Source: Dysosmobacter welbionis
Lineage (GTDB): Bacteria > Bacillota > Clostridia > Oscillospirales > Oscillospiraceae
Assembly (NCBI RefSeq): GCF_005121165.3
Contig: NZ_CP034413.3
Coordinates: 2,170,001-2,234,000 of the forward strand
Length of the DNA: 64,000 nucleotides
Direction: 5' to 3'
Positions within the stretch are counted from its first letter, which is position 1. Each line of letters starts with the position of its first letter. The position numbers and the translations under genes were made by a program. Shown one piece after another: positions 36,511 through 46,168 of the stretch. A model generated the notes under the pieces. The model searched no databases and had not been told where the DNA came from. It saw only the letters and a list, made by a program, of their open reading frames with translations.

Positions 36511-37617
36511 ATGAATACCTATAAACTACTGACCCCCGGGCCCCTGACCACCACCGACACGGTGAAGGAGGAGATGCTGGTGGACCGGTGCACCTGGGAT
36601 GACGACTACAAGGCCGTCACCCAGAAGATCCGCCGCCAGCTGCTCCAGCTGGGGCACGTGTCGGAGGATGACTACACGGCCGTCCTGATGCAGGGCAGCG
36701 GCACCTTCGGAGTGGAGAGCGTCCTCTCCAGCGTGGTGGGGGACGAGGACAAGGTCCTCATCTGCTCCAACGGGGCCTACGGGGTGCGCATGACCCGGAT
36801 CTGTGACCGGAACCGCATTCCCTATGTCCACTACGCCGAGAGTTATGACCACATCCCCGACCCCGCCCGCGTCGCCCGTCTGCTGGCTCAGGACCCGGCC
36901 ATTACCCACGTGGCCATGGTCCACAGTGAGACCACCAGCGGCATCCTCAACGACATCCAGTCCGTGGGCAAGGTGGTCCGGGACGCCGGGCGGACCTTCA
37001 TCGTGGACGCCATGTCCTCCTTCGGCGGGGTGGATATCCCCGTCTCCGACTGGGGCATCGACTTTCTGGTGTCCAGCGCCAACAAGTGCATCCAGGGAGT
37101 ACCCGGCTTCTCCTTCATCCTGTGCCGCCGGGACAAGCTGCTCTCCAGCGAGGGCAAGGCCCGCTCTCTGTCCCTGGACCTGCTGGACCAGTGGAAGGGG
37201 ATGGAGAAGGACGGCAAGTGGCGCTTCACCTCCCCCACCCATGTGGTGCTGGCCTTCTCCAAGGCACTGGACGAGCTGGAGGCGGAGGGGGGCATCCCCG
37301 CCCGGCACCGCCGCTATGCCGAGAACAACCGCCTGCTCATTGAGAAGATGCGCGCCATGGGATTTGCCCCATACATCGACGGGAGCCGACAGGGCCCCAT
37401 CATCACCACCTTCTTCTATCCCGCCGGGGTACCCTTCCAGTTCTCCGAGTTTTACACCTACATCAAGGAGCGGGGCTACGTCCTCTACCCGGGCAAGCTC
37501 ACCGATGCAGATACCTTCCGGGTGGGCAACATCGGAGAGATCTACCCGGAGGATATTGAGAAACTTGCTTCCATCATCGCCGGCTTCCTGGCTGCCCATA
37601 AGGAGGAGATCGCATGA
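36511..37617 (+). CDS. phnW: 2-Aminoethylphosphonate:pyruvate transaminase
   Basis: This 368-aa PLP enzyme transfers the amino group of 2-aminoethylphosphonate to pyruvate, giving phosphonoacetaldehyde and alanine in the cytoplasm. The N-terminus LTPGPLTTTDTVKEEML, MQGSGTFGVE, VDAMSSFGG (PLP-ring Asp) and the Schiff-base Lys192 in SSANKCIQGVPG match the PhnW branch of class V aminotransferases, as does the length. AAAGGAGG precedes the ATG. The 3' end overlaps phnX by four bases, so both steps of the pathway are translationally coupled. Confidence 0.95.
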   Translation: MNTYKLLTPGPLTTTDTVKEEMLVDRCTWDDDYKAVTQKIRRQLLQLGHVSEDDYTAVLMQGSGTFGVESVLSSVVGDEDKVLICSNGAYGVRMTRICDRNRIPYVHYAESYDHIPDPARVARLLAQDPAITHVAMVHSETTSGILNDIQSVGKVVRDAGRTFIVDAMSSFGGVDIPVSDWGIDFLVSSANKCIQGVPGFSFILCRRDKLLSSEGKARSLSLDLLDQWKGMEKDGKWRFTSPTHVVLAFSKALDELEAEGGIPARHRRYAENNRLLIEKMRAMGFAPYIDGSRQGPIITTFFYPAGVPFQFSEFYTYIKERGYVLYPGKLTDADTFRVGNIGEIYPEDIEKLASIIAGFLAAHKEEIA

Positions 37618-38387
37618 TCCAGGCCGTCATCTTTGACTGGGCGGGCACCACTGTGGACTACGGCTGCTTTGCCCCCGTCCAGGCCTTTCAGGAGGCCTTC
37701 GCCCACCACGGCGTGCCGGTCACCCTGGAGGAGACCCGTAAGCCCATGGGTATGCTGAAGCGGGACCACATCCGCACCATGCTCCGGATGGAGCGCATCG
37801 CCCGGGCCTGGGAGGAGACCCACGGCCGCCCCGCGGGGGAGGAGGACGTGGAGGCTGTGTACGCCCTGTTTGAGCCCAAGCTCTTCTCCATCCTGGACCG
37901 GTTTTCCACACCCAAGCCGTTTGCGGTGGAAACAGCGGCCGCCCTGCGGGAGATGGGGCTGAAGATCGGCTCCACCACCGGCTATACCGACTCCATGATG
38001 CACATTGTCGCACCCAAGGCCGCCCGGCTGGGCTACGCCCCCGACTTCTGGATCAGCCCCGACGGGGTGGGCGGCAGGGGCCGTCCCGATCCCTACATGA
38101 TCTTTGAAAACCTGAAGGCGCTGGAGGTCCCCAGTGTGAAGAACGCCGTGAAGGTGGGGGACACTGTCTCCGACATCCGGGAGGGGGTCAATGCCGGCGT
38201 GTGGTCGGTGGGGGTCATCGAGGGCAGCTCCGTCCTGGGTCTGAGCCAGACAGAGTACGAGGCCCTCACTCCGGAGGAGCGCAGGGATGTCTGCCGCCGG
38301 GCAGAGGAGACCTTCCGCGCCGCTGGAGCCCACTTTGTGCTGAACGATTTGTCCCAGCTGCCGGAGCTCATTCGGATGATCGGGTAA
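37614..38387 (+). CDS. phnX: Phosphonoacetaldehyde hydrolase (phosphonatase)
   Basis: This 257-aa HAD-superfamily enzyme cleaves the C-P bond of phosphonoacetaldehyde to acetaldehyde and phosphate. The nucleophile Asp8 lies in IFDWAGTTVDY and the diagnostic Schiff-base lysine of the cap is Lys49 in MGMLKRDH; later TTGYTDSMM and KVGDTVSDI give the remaining HAD motifs. It overlaps phnW and is the last gene of the operon; a strong terminator follows at 38500. With phnW it lets the cell use aminoethylphosphonate as a source of nitrogen, phosphorus and carbon. Confidence 0.95.
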   Translation: MIQAVIFDWAGTTVDYGCFAPVQAFQEAFAHHGVPVTLEETRKPMGMLKRDHIRTMLRMERIARAWEETHGRPAGEEDVEAVYALFEPKLFSILDRFSTPKPFAVETAAALREMGLKIGSTTGYTDSMMHIVAPKAARLGYAPDFWISPDGVGGRGRPDPYMIFENLKALEVPSVKNAVKVGDTVSDIREGVNAGVWSVGVIEGSSVLGLSQTEYEALTPEERRDVCRRAEETFRAAGAHFVLNDLSQLPELIRMIG

Positions 38388-38454
38388 TCACAACCCAAGT
38401 ACATCTCAACTGATGCTGCCCCCAGGCCATGCAGATGGAGAAAGCGACAGCAGC

Positions 38455-38498
38455 CCATAACCCGCAGGCCGTTGGTTCAAATCCGGCCCCAGCAGCCA
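38455..38498 (+). pseudogene. tRNA 3' fragment (CAT anticodon type), possible attachment-site scar
   Basis: From CCCATAACCC to AGCAGCCA the sequence has an anticodon-loop-like CAT, a TTCAAAT T-loop with a pairable stem (GTTGG/CCGGC), seven acceptor bases and an encoded CCA. The matching 5' half is absent: TGCTG at 38412-38416 could pair with the acceptor end but D-arm and anticodon stems do not fold. A strong terminator follows directly, as after many tRNA genes. It looks like a tRNA-Met 3' half left by integration or deletion. Confidence 0.55.
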
Positions 38499-38499
38499 C

Positions 38500-38536
38500 A
38501 AAGCCGTCTGATTTTTTAAGAAATCAGACGGCTTTT
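38500..38536 (+). terminator. Rho-independent terminator
   Basis: AAGCCGTCTGATTT and AAATCAGACGGCTT form a 14-bp perfect stem with a 6-base loop and a TTTT tail. It ends the phosphonate operon, and formerly perhaps the tRNA. Confidence 0.88.
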
Positions 38537-38539
38537 CCG

Positions 38540-39337
38540 TGCATAAAGAGAACTGCCGGAACAGCCGGAGGTTCCCCAAAGCCTAAGCTCTGAAAAAGCA
38601 TCCTCCTTTGCTGGAATGGAAGAGAGCTGCCAACCACCGGAACGAACAAAAGGAGGAATCAAGTCCGGATGAAATCTGAATGGGCGTCATCAATGAATGG
38701 ATTTGGCAGTTAAGTGAGAGAAAGGCAAGGGACCTTCTGGAAATCAGCTATGTGGGCCGTAGACGTGTCTCCTACCATTTCCGGTTCTCAATTCGAGCCG
38801 ATTGACTGGACTGAAAAGCGCTCAGAAGCAGCCGTTGCAGGCACTGGGCCGGACTGTGCTGCCCACGATTCTCGTACCATTAAGATTTTGCCGGCAGGTC
38901 AGAAGAACAAACTCTCTATGTGAGAGGTGTGCCGGCTCCCGAAGTAAGACTTAGCGGCCTTCGGCTCCAGGTTTGTGGCTTTGCTTGGCCGGAACAGCGG
39001 GATCCTCCGCCGGACTGATTGCGCCCGAAGACCCCAATATTTCATTTCCGGGCATTGAATATTTCGCCTCACAAAGCCGTCGCCCCGATAGCTCTCTCCC
39101 CACGAACCGGGACGATGGAGGGGCCTGTCCGTGCGGCGGTTTGCATATACGCCGACAGCCGGAAAATCCGCAAAAATGATTCAGCACCTTTTCTTTTCGA
39201 CAAAATACGATATAATAAAGAAAAACGCCTGTTCCACAGCCGGGACGCTGCCTCTCCGTTTGCATGGAATGGATTCGGTGGGATTTGCCGGCGGGAGCTG
39301 TTTGAAATTCAGAACACTGCGTATGGGGAGGAGACTC
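38540..39337. other. Noncoding region before the two-component genes
   Basis: No supportable gene over 45 codons. AAAGGAGG near 38648-38656 precedes very short frames, including a 41-codon one at 38680-38805 that is too far from it to convince. TATAAT at 39211-39216 is the best -10 box for the response-regulator gene, with a poor -35. The region may be eroded. Confidence 0.4.
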
Positions 39338-40837
39338 ATGATTTCGCTGTTTCTTGTTGAGGATGAGCGGATTGCCCGGGAGAGTATCCGAGACAATGTT
39401 CCTTGGCAGGAACACGATATCCTGTTCCTGGGGGATGCGCCGGATGGAGAAGTCGCTCTGCCGCAGCTCCTGGAAAAACGGCCGGATATTCTGCTGACGG
39501 ACATCAAGATGCCGTTTATGGACGGCCTGGAGCTGGCCCGGATCGTGCGGAAGGAGCTGCCGGATACCCGCATCATCATCCTCAGCGGACACAATGAATT
39601 TGAATATGCCAGAAAGGCCATCACCCTGGGCGTAAATGACTATCTGCTCAAGCCTGTCTCCAGCAGGGATATTCTGGAAGCCGTGGACCGCAGCAAGGCG
39701 CAGATTTTGGAATGCCGCGCACGGCGGATTGAGCGGCAGAGCCATAGCATCACACAGCGGGAGCTCTTTTTCAGCAATCTGTACAGCGGCATCCTGATGG
39801 GACCGGCGCAGATGCTCCAGCGTGCGGCGCAGCTTGGGATCTCTTTGGCTGCAGGAGCCTACCAGATCATCCTGACGGAGCTGGACGGTGTGATACCGGA
39901 TCGGGAGGCGCTGCGGGACAAGCTGTATGCCGCGCCAATGGCATACGGCTCCGGCTTTGATGGGGAGCGGGCCACGTTCCTGCTGCTGGCGGAAGACGCG
40001 GCCGGGCTTCCCCCAAAATTGCGGGAGTTCTCTGCATGGCTGGAGGCGCTGGCCGGGCAGGAGGGACTGAGCGTGCATCTGCTGCCTGGAAAACAGGCGG
40101 CCCGGCTCAGCGACCTGCCGAAAGCATACCATCTGCTGACGATTCAGAAAAAGCAGCGGGAGTCCGCAGACAGCAAGACGCTGTCCCACTCCACCTCCTT
40201 CCAGCGGGACACCCTGCTGGACTTTTTGCGGACTGGGAAGCCGTCTGCACTTCCGTCATTTTGGGCCCACTACCGGCCGACCATCGAGTCCGGGTATTCC
40301 TCCTTTGTCTATCGCTGCTATCTCTATACAGAGCTTTTCTTTGTGGTCCATGAGTTCTGCCAGGAAAACCGGATCCCCCTTCCGGAATCCCTGCGCCAGG
40401 AGGATCTGCTGGAAAAGCGTATTCTGCTGACGAATTCCGTAGATGATTTCCTGACGCTGGCTTGCCAGCTCTGCGAAGAGGTGATGGAGGTCCGCCCCGG
40501 GGGCAGCCGGCACACGCCCTCCGCAGAGCAAGCCAGAGCGTATATCGACCGCCACTATATGGACCCGGAGCTGTCCCTCTCCTCGGTTGCGAATGCAGTG
40601 TCTGTAAGCCCCAACCACCTCAGCACGCTTTTCAAATCCAAAATTGGCGTCGGGTTCAGTGAATATCTGACGGAGGTCCGAATTCGCCAGGCCAAACGCC
40701 TGCTGATTACCAGCGATCTGCGGGTCAGTGAGGTCGGAGAACGGGTGGGGTATCAGAATATGGAGTATTTCAGCATGCTGTTCAAGAAAAACACCGGGCA
40801 GACGCCCAGCCAGTACCGCCGCTCCCACACGCTATGA
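39338..40837 (+). CDS. Response regulator, YesN type (receiver plus AraC-type DNA-binding)
   Basis: The 499-aa regulator has an N-terminal receiver domain with phospho-acceptor Asp55 in ILLTDIKMP, the switch residue in ILSGH and Lys in LLKPV. A long middle region of about 260 residues and a C-terminal AraC double helix-turn-helix (LSLSSVANAVSVSPNHLSTL; VSEVGERVGYQNMEYFSMLF) follow. ATG 39338 has GGGGAGG seven bases upstream; the open frame further upstream has no site. It overlaps the kinase start by four bases (ATGA). It should activate the sugar importer that follows. Confidence 0.92.
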   Translation: MISLFLVEDERIARESIRDNVPWQEHDILFLGDAPDGEVALPQLLEKRPDILLTDIKMPFMDGLELARIVRKELPDTRIIILSGHNEFEYARKAITLGVNDYLLKPVSSRDILEAVDRSKAQILECRARRIERQSHSITQRELFFSNLYSGILMGPAQMLQRAAQLGISLAAGAYQIILTELDGVIPDREALRDKLYAAPMAYGSGFDGERATFLLLAEDAAGLPPKLREFSAWLEALAGQEGLSVHLLPGKQAARLSDLPKAYHLLTIQKKQRESADSKTLSHSTSFQRDTLLDFLRTGKPSALPSFWAHYRPTIESGYSSFVYRCYLYTELFFVVHEFCQENRIPLPESLRQEDLLEKRILLTNSVDDFLTLACQLCEEVMEVRPGGSRHTPSAEQARAYIDRHYMDPELSLSSVANAVSVSPNHLSTLFKSKIGVGFSEYLTEVRIRQAKRLLITSDLRVSEVGERVGYQNMEYFSMLFKKNTGQTPSQYRRSHTL

Positions 40838-42296
40838 GACGGATGAGTCGTGCAGCCGGCGCCCTGAAAACCGCCCTGGGCCGCCGTGGGAGCATACGGA
40901 GCAAGATCCTGGCGGGGTTTACGGTCATCCTGGTGGGGATGTTGAGTATCAACCTGCTGGTTATCGGCCTGTCCCACCACTTTTTGGGAGAATACCATAT
41001 CCTGGCGGAGCGGGTCATTTCCGCAAACAAGCTGATCCCCACTGTCCGGGATGACGTGAGCCTGGACGCCTATTATCTGGTGGCGGGGCGCCGCACCCTG
41101 GAGACGACCCAGCTCTTCCACCACATGGAGGAAATTCGCCAGGGGCTGTATCTGCTGAAGCAGGAGAACAATTCTGAAAACGGCCGGATCCAGCTGCAGA
41201 TTGCCACGCGCACCTTCGGCACCCTGCAGCGGTACTGTCAGAAGCTGGGGCAGGAGATTGATGCGGACGTGTCCCTGGAACTGCAGAATGTGACGCTGGA
41301 GCAGATTCGGGATGTCTCCGCCCTGGTGTACAACCAGATTGAGGAATACATTTATCTGGAGCTGCTCTGGGGGGAGTCCATTGATCAGATGCTCCAGACC
41401 GGATTTCAGCTGCTGCTGCTGGGGATCTGGCGGCGGTGGTGCTGATGGTGGCGGTTCTGGCATTTTTGCTGATGCGCATCAACCGGACCATCAACGACCC
41501 CATCCAGGCGCTGGTGGAAAACACCCGGCGGCTGGCGGAGGGCGACTTTGATGCCCTGATGGAAGATGCCGGGGAGAATGAGGTCACCATCCTCAACAAG
41601 AGCTTCAACCGCATGGCGGCAAAACTCCAGCGCCTGATGGAAAAAGTGGAGGAGGACACCCGCACCCAGGAGCAGCTGGAGCTGCGGCTGCTTCAGGAAC
41701 AGATCAATCCCCACTTTCTCTACAACACGCTGGAGATCATCGTCTGGCTGGCGGAGTCCGGGGATAAGGAGCAGGTCATTCAGGTGGTCCAGTCCCTCTC
41801 CCGGTTTTTCCGGGTGGTCCTCAGCAAAGGCCGCGCAGTGGTGTCCCTTCAGGAGGAGCTGTCCTGCATCCAAAGCTATCTCTATATTCAGAAAGTGCGC
41901 TATGCCGATATCCTGAACTATGAGATCCAGGCGGAGCCCGAAGCCTTGGACTGCCGGATCCAAAAGCTGAGCCTGCAGCCCCTTGTGGAAAACGCGCTGT
42001 ACCACGGCATTGAAAAGAAGCGGGGGGGCGGCACCATCCGCGTCTGCGCCGATGTGAAGGACGGCTGCCTGGTGGTTCAGGTGGCGGACGACGGCTGCGG
42101 CATGACGCCTGAGAAATTGGAGGAAGTGCAACGGGAGGTGGCCGGAGATCTCGGTCAGATCTCCGAGGGCGGGTTTGGGCTGCCCAATATCCAAAAGCGC
42201 ATTCAGCTGGCCTATGGAGCGGATTACGGCATTCACGTGAGTTCTCGGCTGGGCTGCGGGACCCGGGTCACGCTACAGATTCCGGCAAAATCGTAA
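40834..42296 (+). CDS. Sensor histidine kinase, YesM type (frame broken by single-G loss)
   Basis: Printed as two pieces (stop at 41445, restart near 41436). One extra G in the run 41421-41424 restores a 487-aa kinase. Order of parts: short cytoplasmic start, membrane helix (about residues 27-48), extracellular sensor of about 145 residues, second helix exactly at the break, HAMP domain (RINRTINDPIQALVENTRRL), His-kinase box with His294 in NPHFLYNTLEII, and HATPase with DDGCGM and GGFGLPNI. It overlaps the response-regulator stop. It probably senses an extracellular sugar or a loaded binding protein and phosphorylates the YesN-type partner. Confidence 0.87.
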
Positions 42297-42323
42297 AAAA
42301 GCTGAGAAGCAGCAGAAAAAAGC

Positions 42324-42353
42324 AAAAGTCCGGCTTTCCGGCCGGACTTTTTT
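42324..42353 (+). terminator. Rho-independent terminator after the kinase
   Basis: AAAAGTCCGGC and GCCGGACTTTT pair perfectly with a 6-base loop and end in a T run. Confidence 0.88.
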
Positions 42354-42384
42354 CTGTAAAATTCAAATAAAAACCCGTTGGAGC

Positions 42385-42418
42385 GCCTCTTTTCAAAGGT
42401 GGAGGCGTCTTGTATATT
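42385..42418 (+). promoter_or_regulatory. Promoter and inverted repeat of the sugar importer operon
   Basis: TTTTCA (42390-42395), 17-base spacer, TATATT (42413-42418). CGCCTC (42385-42390) and GAGGCG (42402-42407) form an inverted repeat around the -35 box, a possible binding site for the YesN-type regulator. Confidence 0.55.
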
Positions 42419-42482
42419 ATTTAACACAGGGCGCGAGACCGCCCATTCGGAAGATGAAGAAAGCGAGAAAGGATTGAAAGGT

Positions 42483-43496
42483 ATGAAACTGAAGAAATGG
42501 TTGACCGGCGTTTTGGCCGCTGCGATGGCCCTGTCTCTGGCCGCCTGCAGTGATGGAGGCGCGGAAAGCGCCGATGCCGGCAGTGAGGACAGCATCACCC
42601 TTGGATTTGCCCAGGTCGGTTCTGAGAGCGAGTGGCGCACTGCCAACACCGACAACATCAAGGCTGCCGCGGAGGCCGCCGGCGTGACCCTCCAGTTCTC
42701 CGACGCACAGCAGAAGCAGGAGAACCAGATCAAGGCCATCCGCTCCTTCATCGCATCTGACGTGGATGTGATCTCCTTCTGCCCCATCGTGGAGACCGGC
42801 TGGGATACGGTCCTGCAGGAGGCCAAGGACGCCGGGATCCCGGTGGTCCTGGTGGACCGCGGCGTGACTGCGGACCCCTCTCTGTATGTGACCCACATCT
42901 TTGCCGACGCCCTGAAGGAGGGTGCCAATGCCTTCAATTGGGTTGACGAGTATATGACTGCTGAGGGCAAGACTCCCCGTGCCGGCGGCGATCAGTTCCA
43001 GGTGGCGATTCTGGAGGGCACGGTCGGCTCCTCCGTGGCCGCCGACCGCCTGCAGGGCTTCAACGATGCCATGGCCGAATCCCCCAACAGCGGCAAGTAC
43101 AACGTCATCTGTTCCCAGACCGGTGAGTACACCCGTGCCAAGGGCATGGAGGTCATGGAGTCCTTCCTGAAGTCCGACGGGGACAAGATCGATATTCTCT
43201 TCTCCTGCAACGGCGATATGGCTCTGGGCGCTATTCAGGCCATTGAGGCTGCCGGACTGAAGCCCGGTGAGGACATCGTCATCGTCTCCATCGACGCCGC
43301 CAAGGGCGAGTTCAACGCTATGATCGAGGGCAAGATGAACTGCGCCGTGGAGCACACCCCCAACTTCGGCGAGACCCTGATGGAAACCGCCAAGAAGATT
43401 GTGGCCGGCGAAGAAGTACCCGCCACCATTGAGCTGGAAGAGGGGATCTTCCCCGCTGACATTGCCGAGCAGGAGCTGCCCAACCGCACCTATTGA
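42483..43496 (+). CDS. Sugar ABC transporter solute-binding lipoprotein, YtfQ-like
   Basis: This 337-aa lipoprotein has lipobox LSLAAC (Cys near residue 21) and a periplasmic sugar-binding fold. The run LGFAQVGSESEWR, the patch QQKQENQIKAIRSFIASDVD and the PIVETGWDTVLQEAKDAGIP segment closely follow the galactofuranose-binding YtfQ of enterics, including the QQKQENQIKA signature. ATG 42483 is the start giving a proper signal peptide; an upstream frame extension lacks one. It feeds the ATPase and two permeases downstream, matching the YtfQRT-YjfF set. Confidence 0.9.
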   Translation: MKLKKWLTGVLAAAMALSLAACSDGGAESADAGSEDSITLGFAQVGSESEWRTANTDNIKAAAEAAGVTLQFSDAQQKQENQIKAIRSFIASDVDVISFCPIVETGWDTVLQEAKDAGIPVVLVDRGVTADPSLYVTHIFADALKEGANAFNWVDEYMTAEGKTPRAGGDQFQVAILEGTVGSSVAADRLQGFNDAMAESPNSGKYNVICSQTGEYTRAKGMEVMESFLKSDGDKIDILFSCNGDMALGAIQAIEAAGLKPGEDIVIVSIDAAKGEFNAMIEGKMNCAVEHTPNFGETLMETAKKIVAGEEVPATIELEEGIFPADIAEQELPNRTY

Positions 43497-43523
43497 CCGG
43501 CTTTCGCCAACCGTTCCATGATC

Positions 43524-43555
43524 CCGCGGGCGGGGGATGTCCTCCCCGCCCGCGG
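43524..43555 (+). terminator. Intercistronic hairpin, partial terminator
   Basis: CCGCGGGCGGGG and CCCCGCCCGCGG pair perfectly and are followed by ACTGTTTT. Located between binding-protein and ATPase genes, it probably sets their expression ratio. Confidence 0.72.
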
Positions 43556-43633
43556 ACTGTTTTGCCCTGGCTCCCCAGGGCCTCCGGCGGGATGCCAGAC
43601 CCGCCGAATCCAAGACAAAGGATGTGATGACCT

Positions 43634-45136
43634 GTGGCAGAAGAAGCCCTGTTGACAATGCGGGGAATCTGTAAATACTTCCCCGGCGTCCGCGCGCTGG
43701 AGAATGTGGATTTCACCCTGCACTCCGGTGAAGTCCACGCGCTGGTCGGCGAAAACGGCGCGGGAAAATCCACCCTGATTAAGGTCCTGACCGGCGTCCA
43801 CGCAAAGGACGGCGGCAAGATCGCCATGGAGGGCAGGCCCATTTCCCCCTCCAGCCCGCTGGAGGCCATGAAGTGCGGCATTTCCACCGTGTATCAGGAG
43901 GTCAACCTGTGCCCCAATCTGAGCGTGGCGGAGAACATCTTTATCGGCCGTGAGCCAAAAAAGGCGGGCGGCATCGACTGGAAGACCATCAACCGCCGGG
44001 CCGCGGAGCTGCTGACTACGCTGAATCTGAACATTGACGTGACAAAGACGCTGGGGAGCTACTCGGTGGCCGTCCAGCAGATGATTGCCATTGCCCGTGC
44101 GGTGGATGTGGACGCAAAGGTGCTGATCCTGGACGAGCCCACCTCCTCCCTGGATGAGGAGGAGACCCAGCGCCTGTTCGCAGTGGTCCGCAAGCTGAAG
44201 GCCCAGGGCCTGGGGGTCATCTTTGTCTCCCACTTCCTGGATCAGATCTATGAGCTCTGCGACCGGATCACGGTGCTGCGCAACGGTGAGCTGGTGGGCG
44301 CCTATGCCGTGGCGGAGCTGCCCCGGGTGGAGCTGATCTCCAAGATGATCGGCAAGGAGCTGGGGGATATTCAGAGCATGGGCAAAAACACCGCCCTGTG
44401 CGGGGACGAGGTGCTGATCGAGGCCGACGGACTCTCCGCGTTCGGCCGTATCCAGGATTTTGACCTGCAGATCCACAGGGGCGAAGTCGTGGGCTTTGCC
44501 GGCCTGTTGGGCTCAGGCCGCACGGAAACGGCAGAGCTTCTGGCCGGCGTGGCCAAGCCCGAACAGGGCGCACTGCGGATGAACGGCCGGGAAGTCCATT
44601 TCAACTCCCCCCTGGACGCCATGCACCACAAGATCGCCTTCTGCCCGGAGGACCGGAAGATCCAGGGCATCATCGGGGACCTCTCCGTCCGGGAGAACAT
44701 CATCATCGGCCTTCAGGCCAAAAAGGGCATGTGGAACCACATCCCCCTGAAGGAGCAGGAGCGGATCGCCGACGAGTACATCAAGCTGCTGCAGATCAAG
44801 GTCTCCTCTCCGGAGCAGCTGATCCGCAACCTCTCCGGCGGCAACCAGCAGAAGGCCATCATCGCCCGCTGGCTGGTGACGCAGCCGGATCTGCTGATCC
44901 TGGATGAGCCCACCCGCGGCATCGACATCGGCACCAAGACGGAGATCCAGAAAATGGTGATCCAGCTGGCCCGGGAGCAGCACATGTCCATCATCTTCAT
45001 CTCCAGCGAGATTGACGAGATGACCCGCACCTGCACACGCCTGGCAGTCCTGCGGGACCGGCGGAAGGTGGCGGAACTGACCGGCGACGACATCAACTCC
45101 GACCGGGTGATGGCAGCCATTGCAGGAGGTGCCTAA
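43634..45136 (+). CDS. Sugar ABC transporter ATPase with two ATPase domains, YtfR/RbsA-like
   Basis: The 500-aa protein holds two ABC domains. The first has Walker A GENGAGKST near residue 38, a variant signature (LGSYSVAVQQM) and Walker B ILDEPTSSLD. The second has the degenerate Walker A GLLGSGRTE usual in this class, then LSGGNQQK near 398 and LLILDEPTRGIDIG. The start is GTG at 43634, the first codon giving the conserved N-terminus, after AAAGGATG. It drives the two permeases that follow. Confidence 0.92.
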   Translation: MAEEALLTMRGICKYFPGVRALENVDFTLHSGEVHALVGENGAGKSTLIKVLTGVHAKDGGKIAMEGRPISPSSPLEAMKCGISTVYQEVNLCPNLSVAENIFIGREPKKAGGIDWKTINRRAAELLTTLNLNIDVTKTLGSYSVAVQQMIAIARAVDVDAKVLILDEPTSSLDEEETQRLFAVVRKLKAQGLGVIFVSHFLDQIYELCDRITVLRNGELVGAYAVAELPRVELISKMIGKELGDIQSMGKNTALCGDEVLIEADGLSAFGRIQDFDLQIHRGEVVGFAGLLGSGRTETAELLAGVAKPEQGALRMNGREVHFNSPLDAMHHKIAFCPEDRKIQGIIGDLSVRENIIIGLQAKKGMWNHIPLKEQERIADEYIKLLQIKVSSPEQLIRNLSGGNQQKAIIARWLVTQPDLLILDEPTRGIDIGTKTEIQKMVIQLAREQHMSIIFISSEIDEMTRTCTRLAVLRDRRKVAELTGDDINSDRVMAAIAGGA

Positions 45137-46168
45137 ATGATGGGAAAAGTGAAAAAGGTGACGTCCAACCACCTGTTTCTGCCGCTGTTTGCCCTGGCTC
45201 TGCTGCTGGTGTTCAACGCGTTTGCCACCCCCGGCTTTTTTGCCATTGAGTTCCAGAACGGCCAGTTTTACGGGCGCATTATTGACATTCTCAACCGGGC
45301 TTCGATCCTGGTGATCTTGTCTATGGGCATGACCTTCGTCATCGCCACCGGGGGCATCGACATCTCCCAGGGTTCTGTCATCGCCATCTCCGGCGCCATC
45401 TGCTGCTCCCTGATCGGCGGAGCAGGGGACGGCACCGCCAATATGCCGCTGCTGCCGGCCTGTCTGATCGCCGTGCTGGTCTGCGCCCTGTGCGGCGTGT
45501 GGAACGGCTTCCTGGTCTCCAAGCTGAAGATCCAGCCCATGGTGGCCACACTGATCCTGCTGACCGCCGGACGAGGCATCGCCATGCTGATTACCAAGGG
45601 GCAGAATGTCACCGTGTACTATGAGCCCTTCACCTACATCGGCACCACCATTCCCGGCAGCCCCCTGCCTACCACCATCTTCATTGCCGCCCTCATGGTG
45701 CTGTTTGTGGTTCTGATCCAGAAAAAGACGTCTGTGGGACTGTTCGTCCAGGCGGTGGGCATCAATGCCAACGCCGCCCGGCGCACGGGCCTCAAGGTCT
45801 CCTCCATCATCTTTATGGTGTACGTCTTCTCCGGCATCTGCGCCGGCATTGCCGGACTGATGGAATCCTCCATGATCGCGGCGGCGGACCCCAACAACGC
45901 CGGCCTCAACATGGAGATGGACGCCATCTTGTCCGTGGCCCTGGGCGGAACGCTTCTCAGCGGCGGCAAATTCTACATCGGCGGCTCCATCATCGGCGCC
46001 ATCACCATCCAGACGATGACCACCACGCTGTACGCGCTGGGCGTCTCCTCGGAGCAGCTGCCGGTATACAAGGCCCTTGTGGTCATTTTGATCTGCCTCC
46101 TCCAGTCCGAAAAATTCAAGGGTGTTCTGGAGAAGCGCACAGCAGAAAAGGCGGTGAAGCAGAGATGA
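45137..46168 (+). CDS. Sugar ABC permease, YtfT-like
   Basis: The 343-aa membrane protein has about ten helices and the RbsC-family motif GMTFVIATGGIDISQGSV near residue 65, plus GINANAARRTGL near 210. GGAGG lies before the ATG. It directly follows the ATPase stop and overlaps the next permease by four bases, so the two permeases form the channel together. Confidence 0.92.
   Translation: MMGKVKKVTSNHLFLPLFALALLLVFNAFATPGFFAIEFQNGQFYGRIIDILNRASILVILSMGMTFVIATGGIDISQGSVIAISGAICCSLIGGAGDGTANMPLLPACLIAVLVCALCGVWNGFLVSKLKIQPMVATLILLTAGRGIAMLITKGQNVTVYYEPFTYIGTTIPGSPLPTTIFIAALMVLFVVLIQKKTSVGLFVQAVGINANAARRTGLKVSSIIFMVYVFSGICAGIAGLMESSMIAAADPNNAGLNMEMDAILSVALGGTLLSGGKFYIGGSIIGAITIQTMTTTLYALGVSSEQLPVYKALVVILICLLQSEKFKGVLEKRTAEKAVKQR

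Noticed and set aside
38412-38498. A complete tRNA-Met gene
   Set aside because: The D-arm and anticodon stem cannot be folded from the 5' half and two acceptor pairs fail.
38680-38805. A 41-codon frame as a small gene
   Set aside because: The good ribosome site is about 23 bases away from its ATG and no conservation can be judged.
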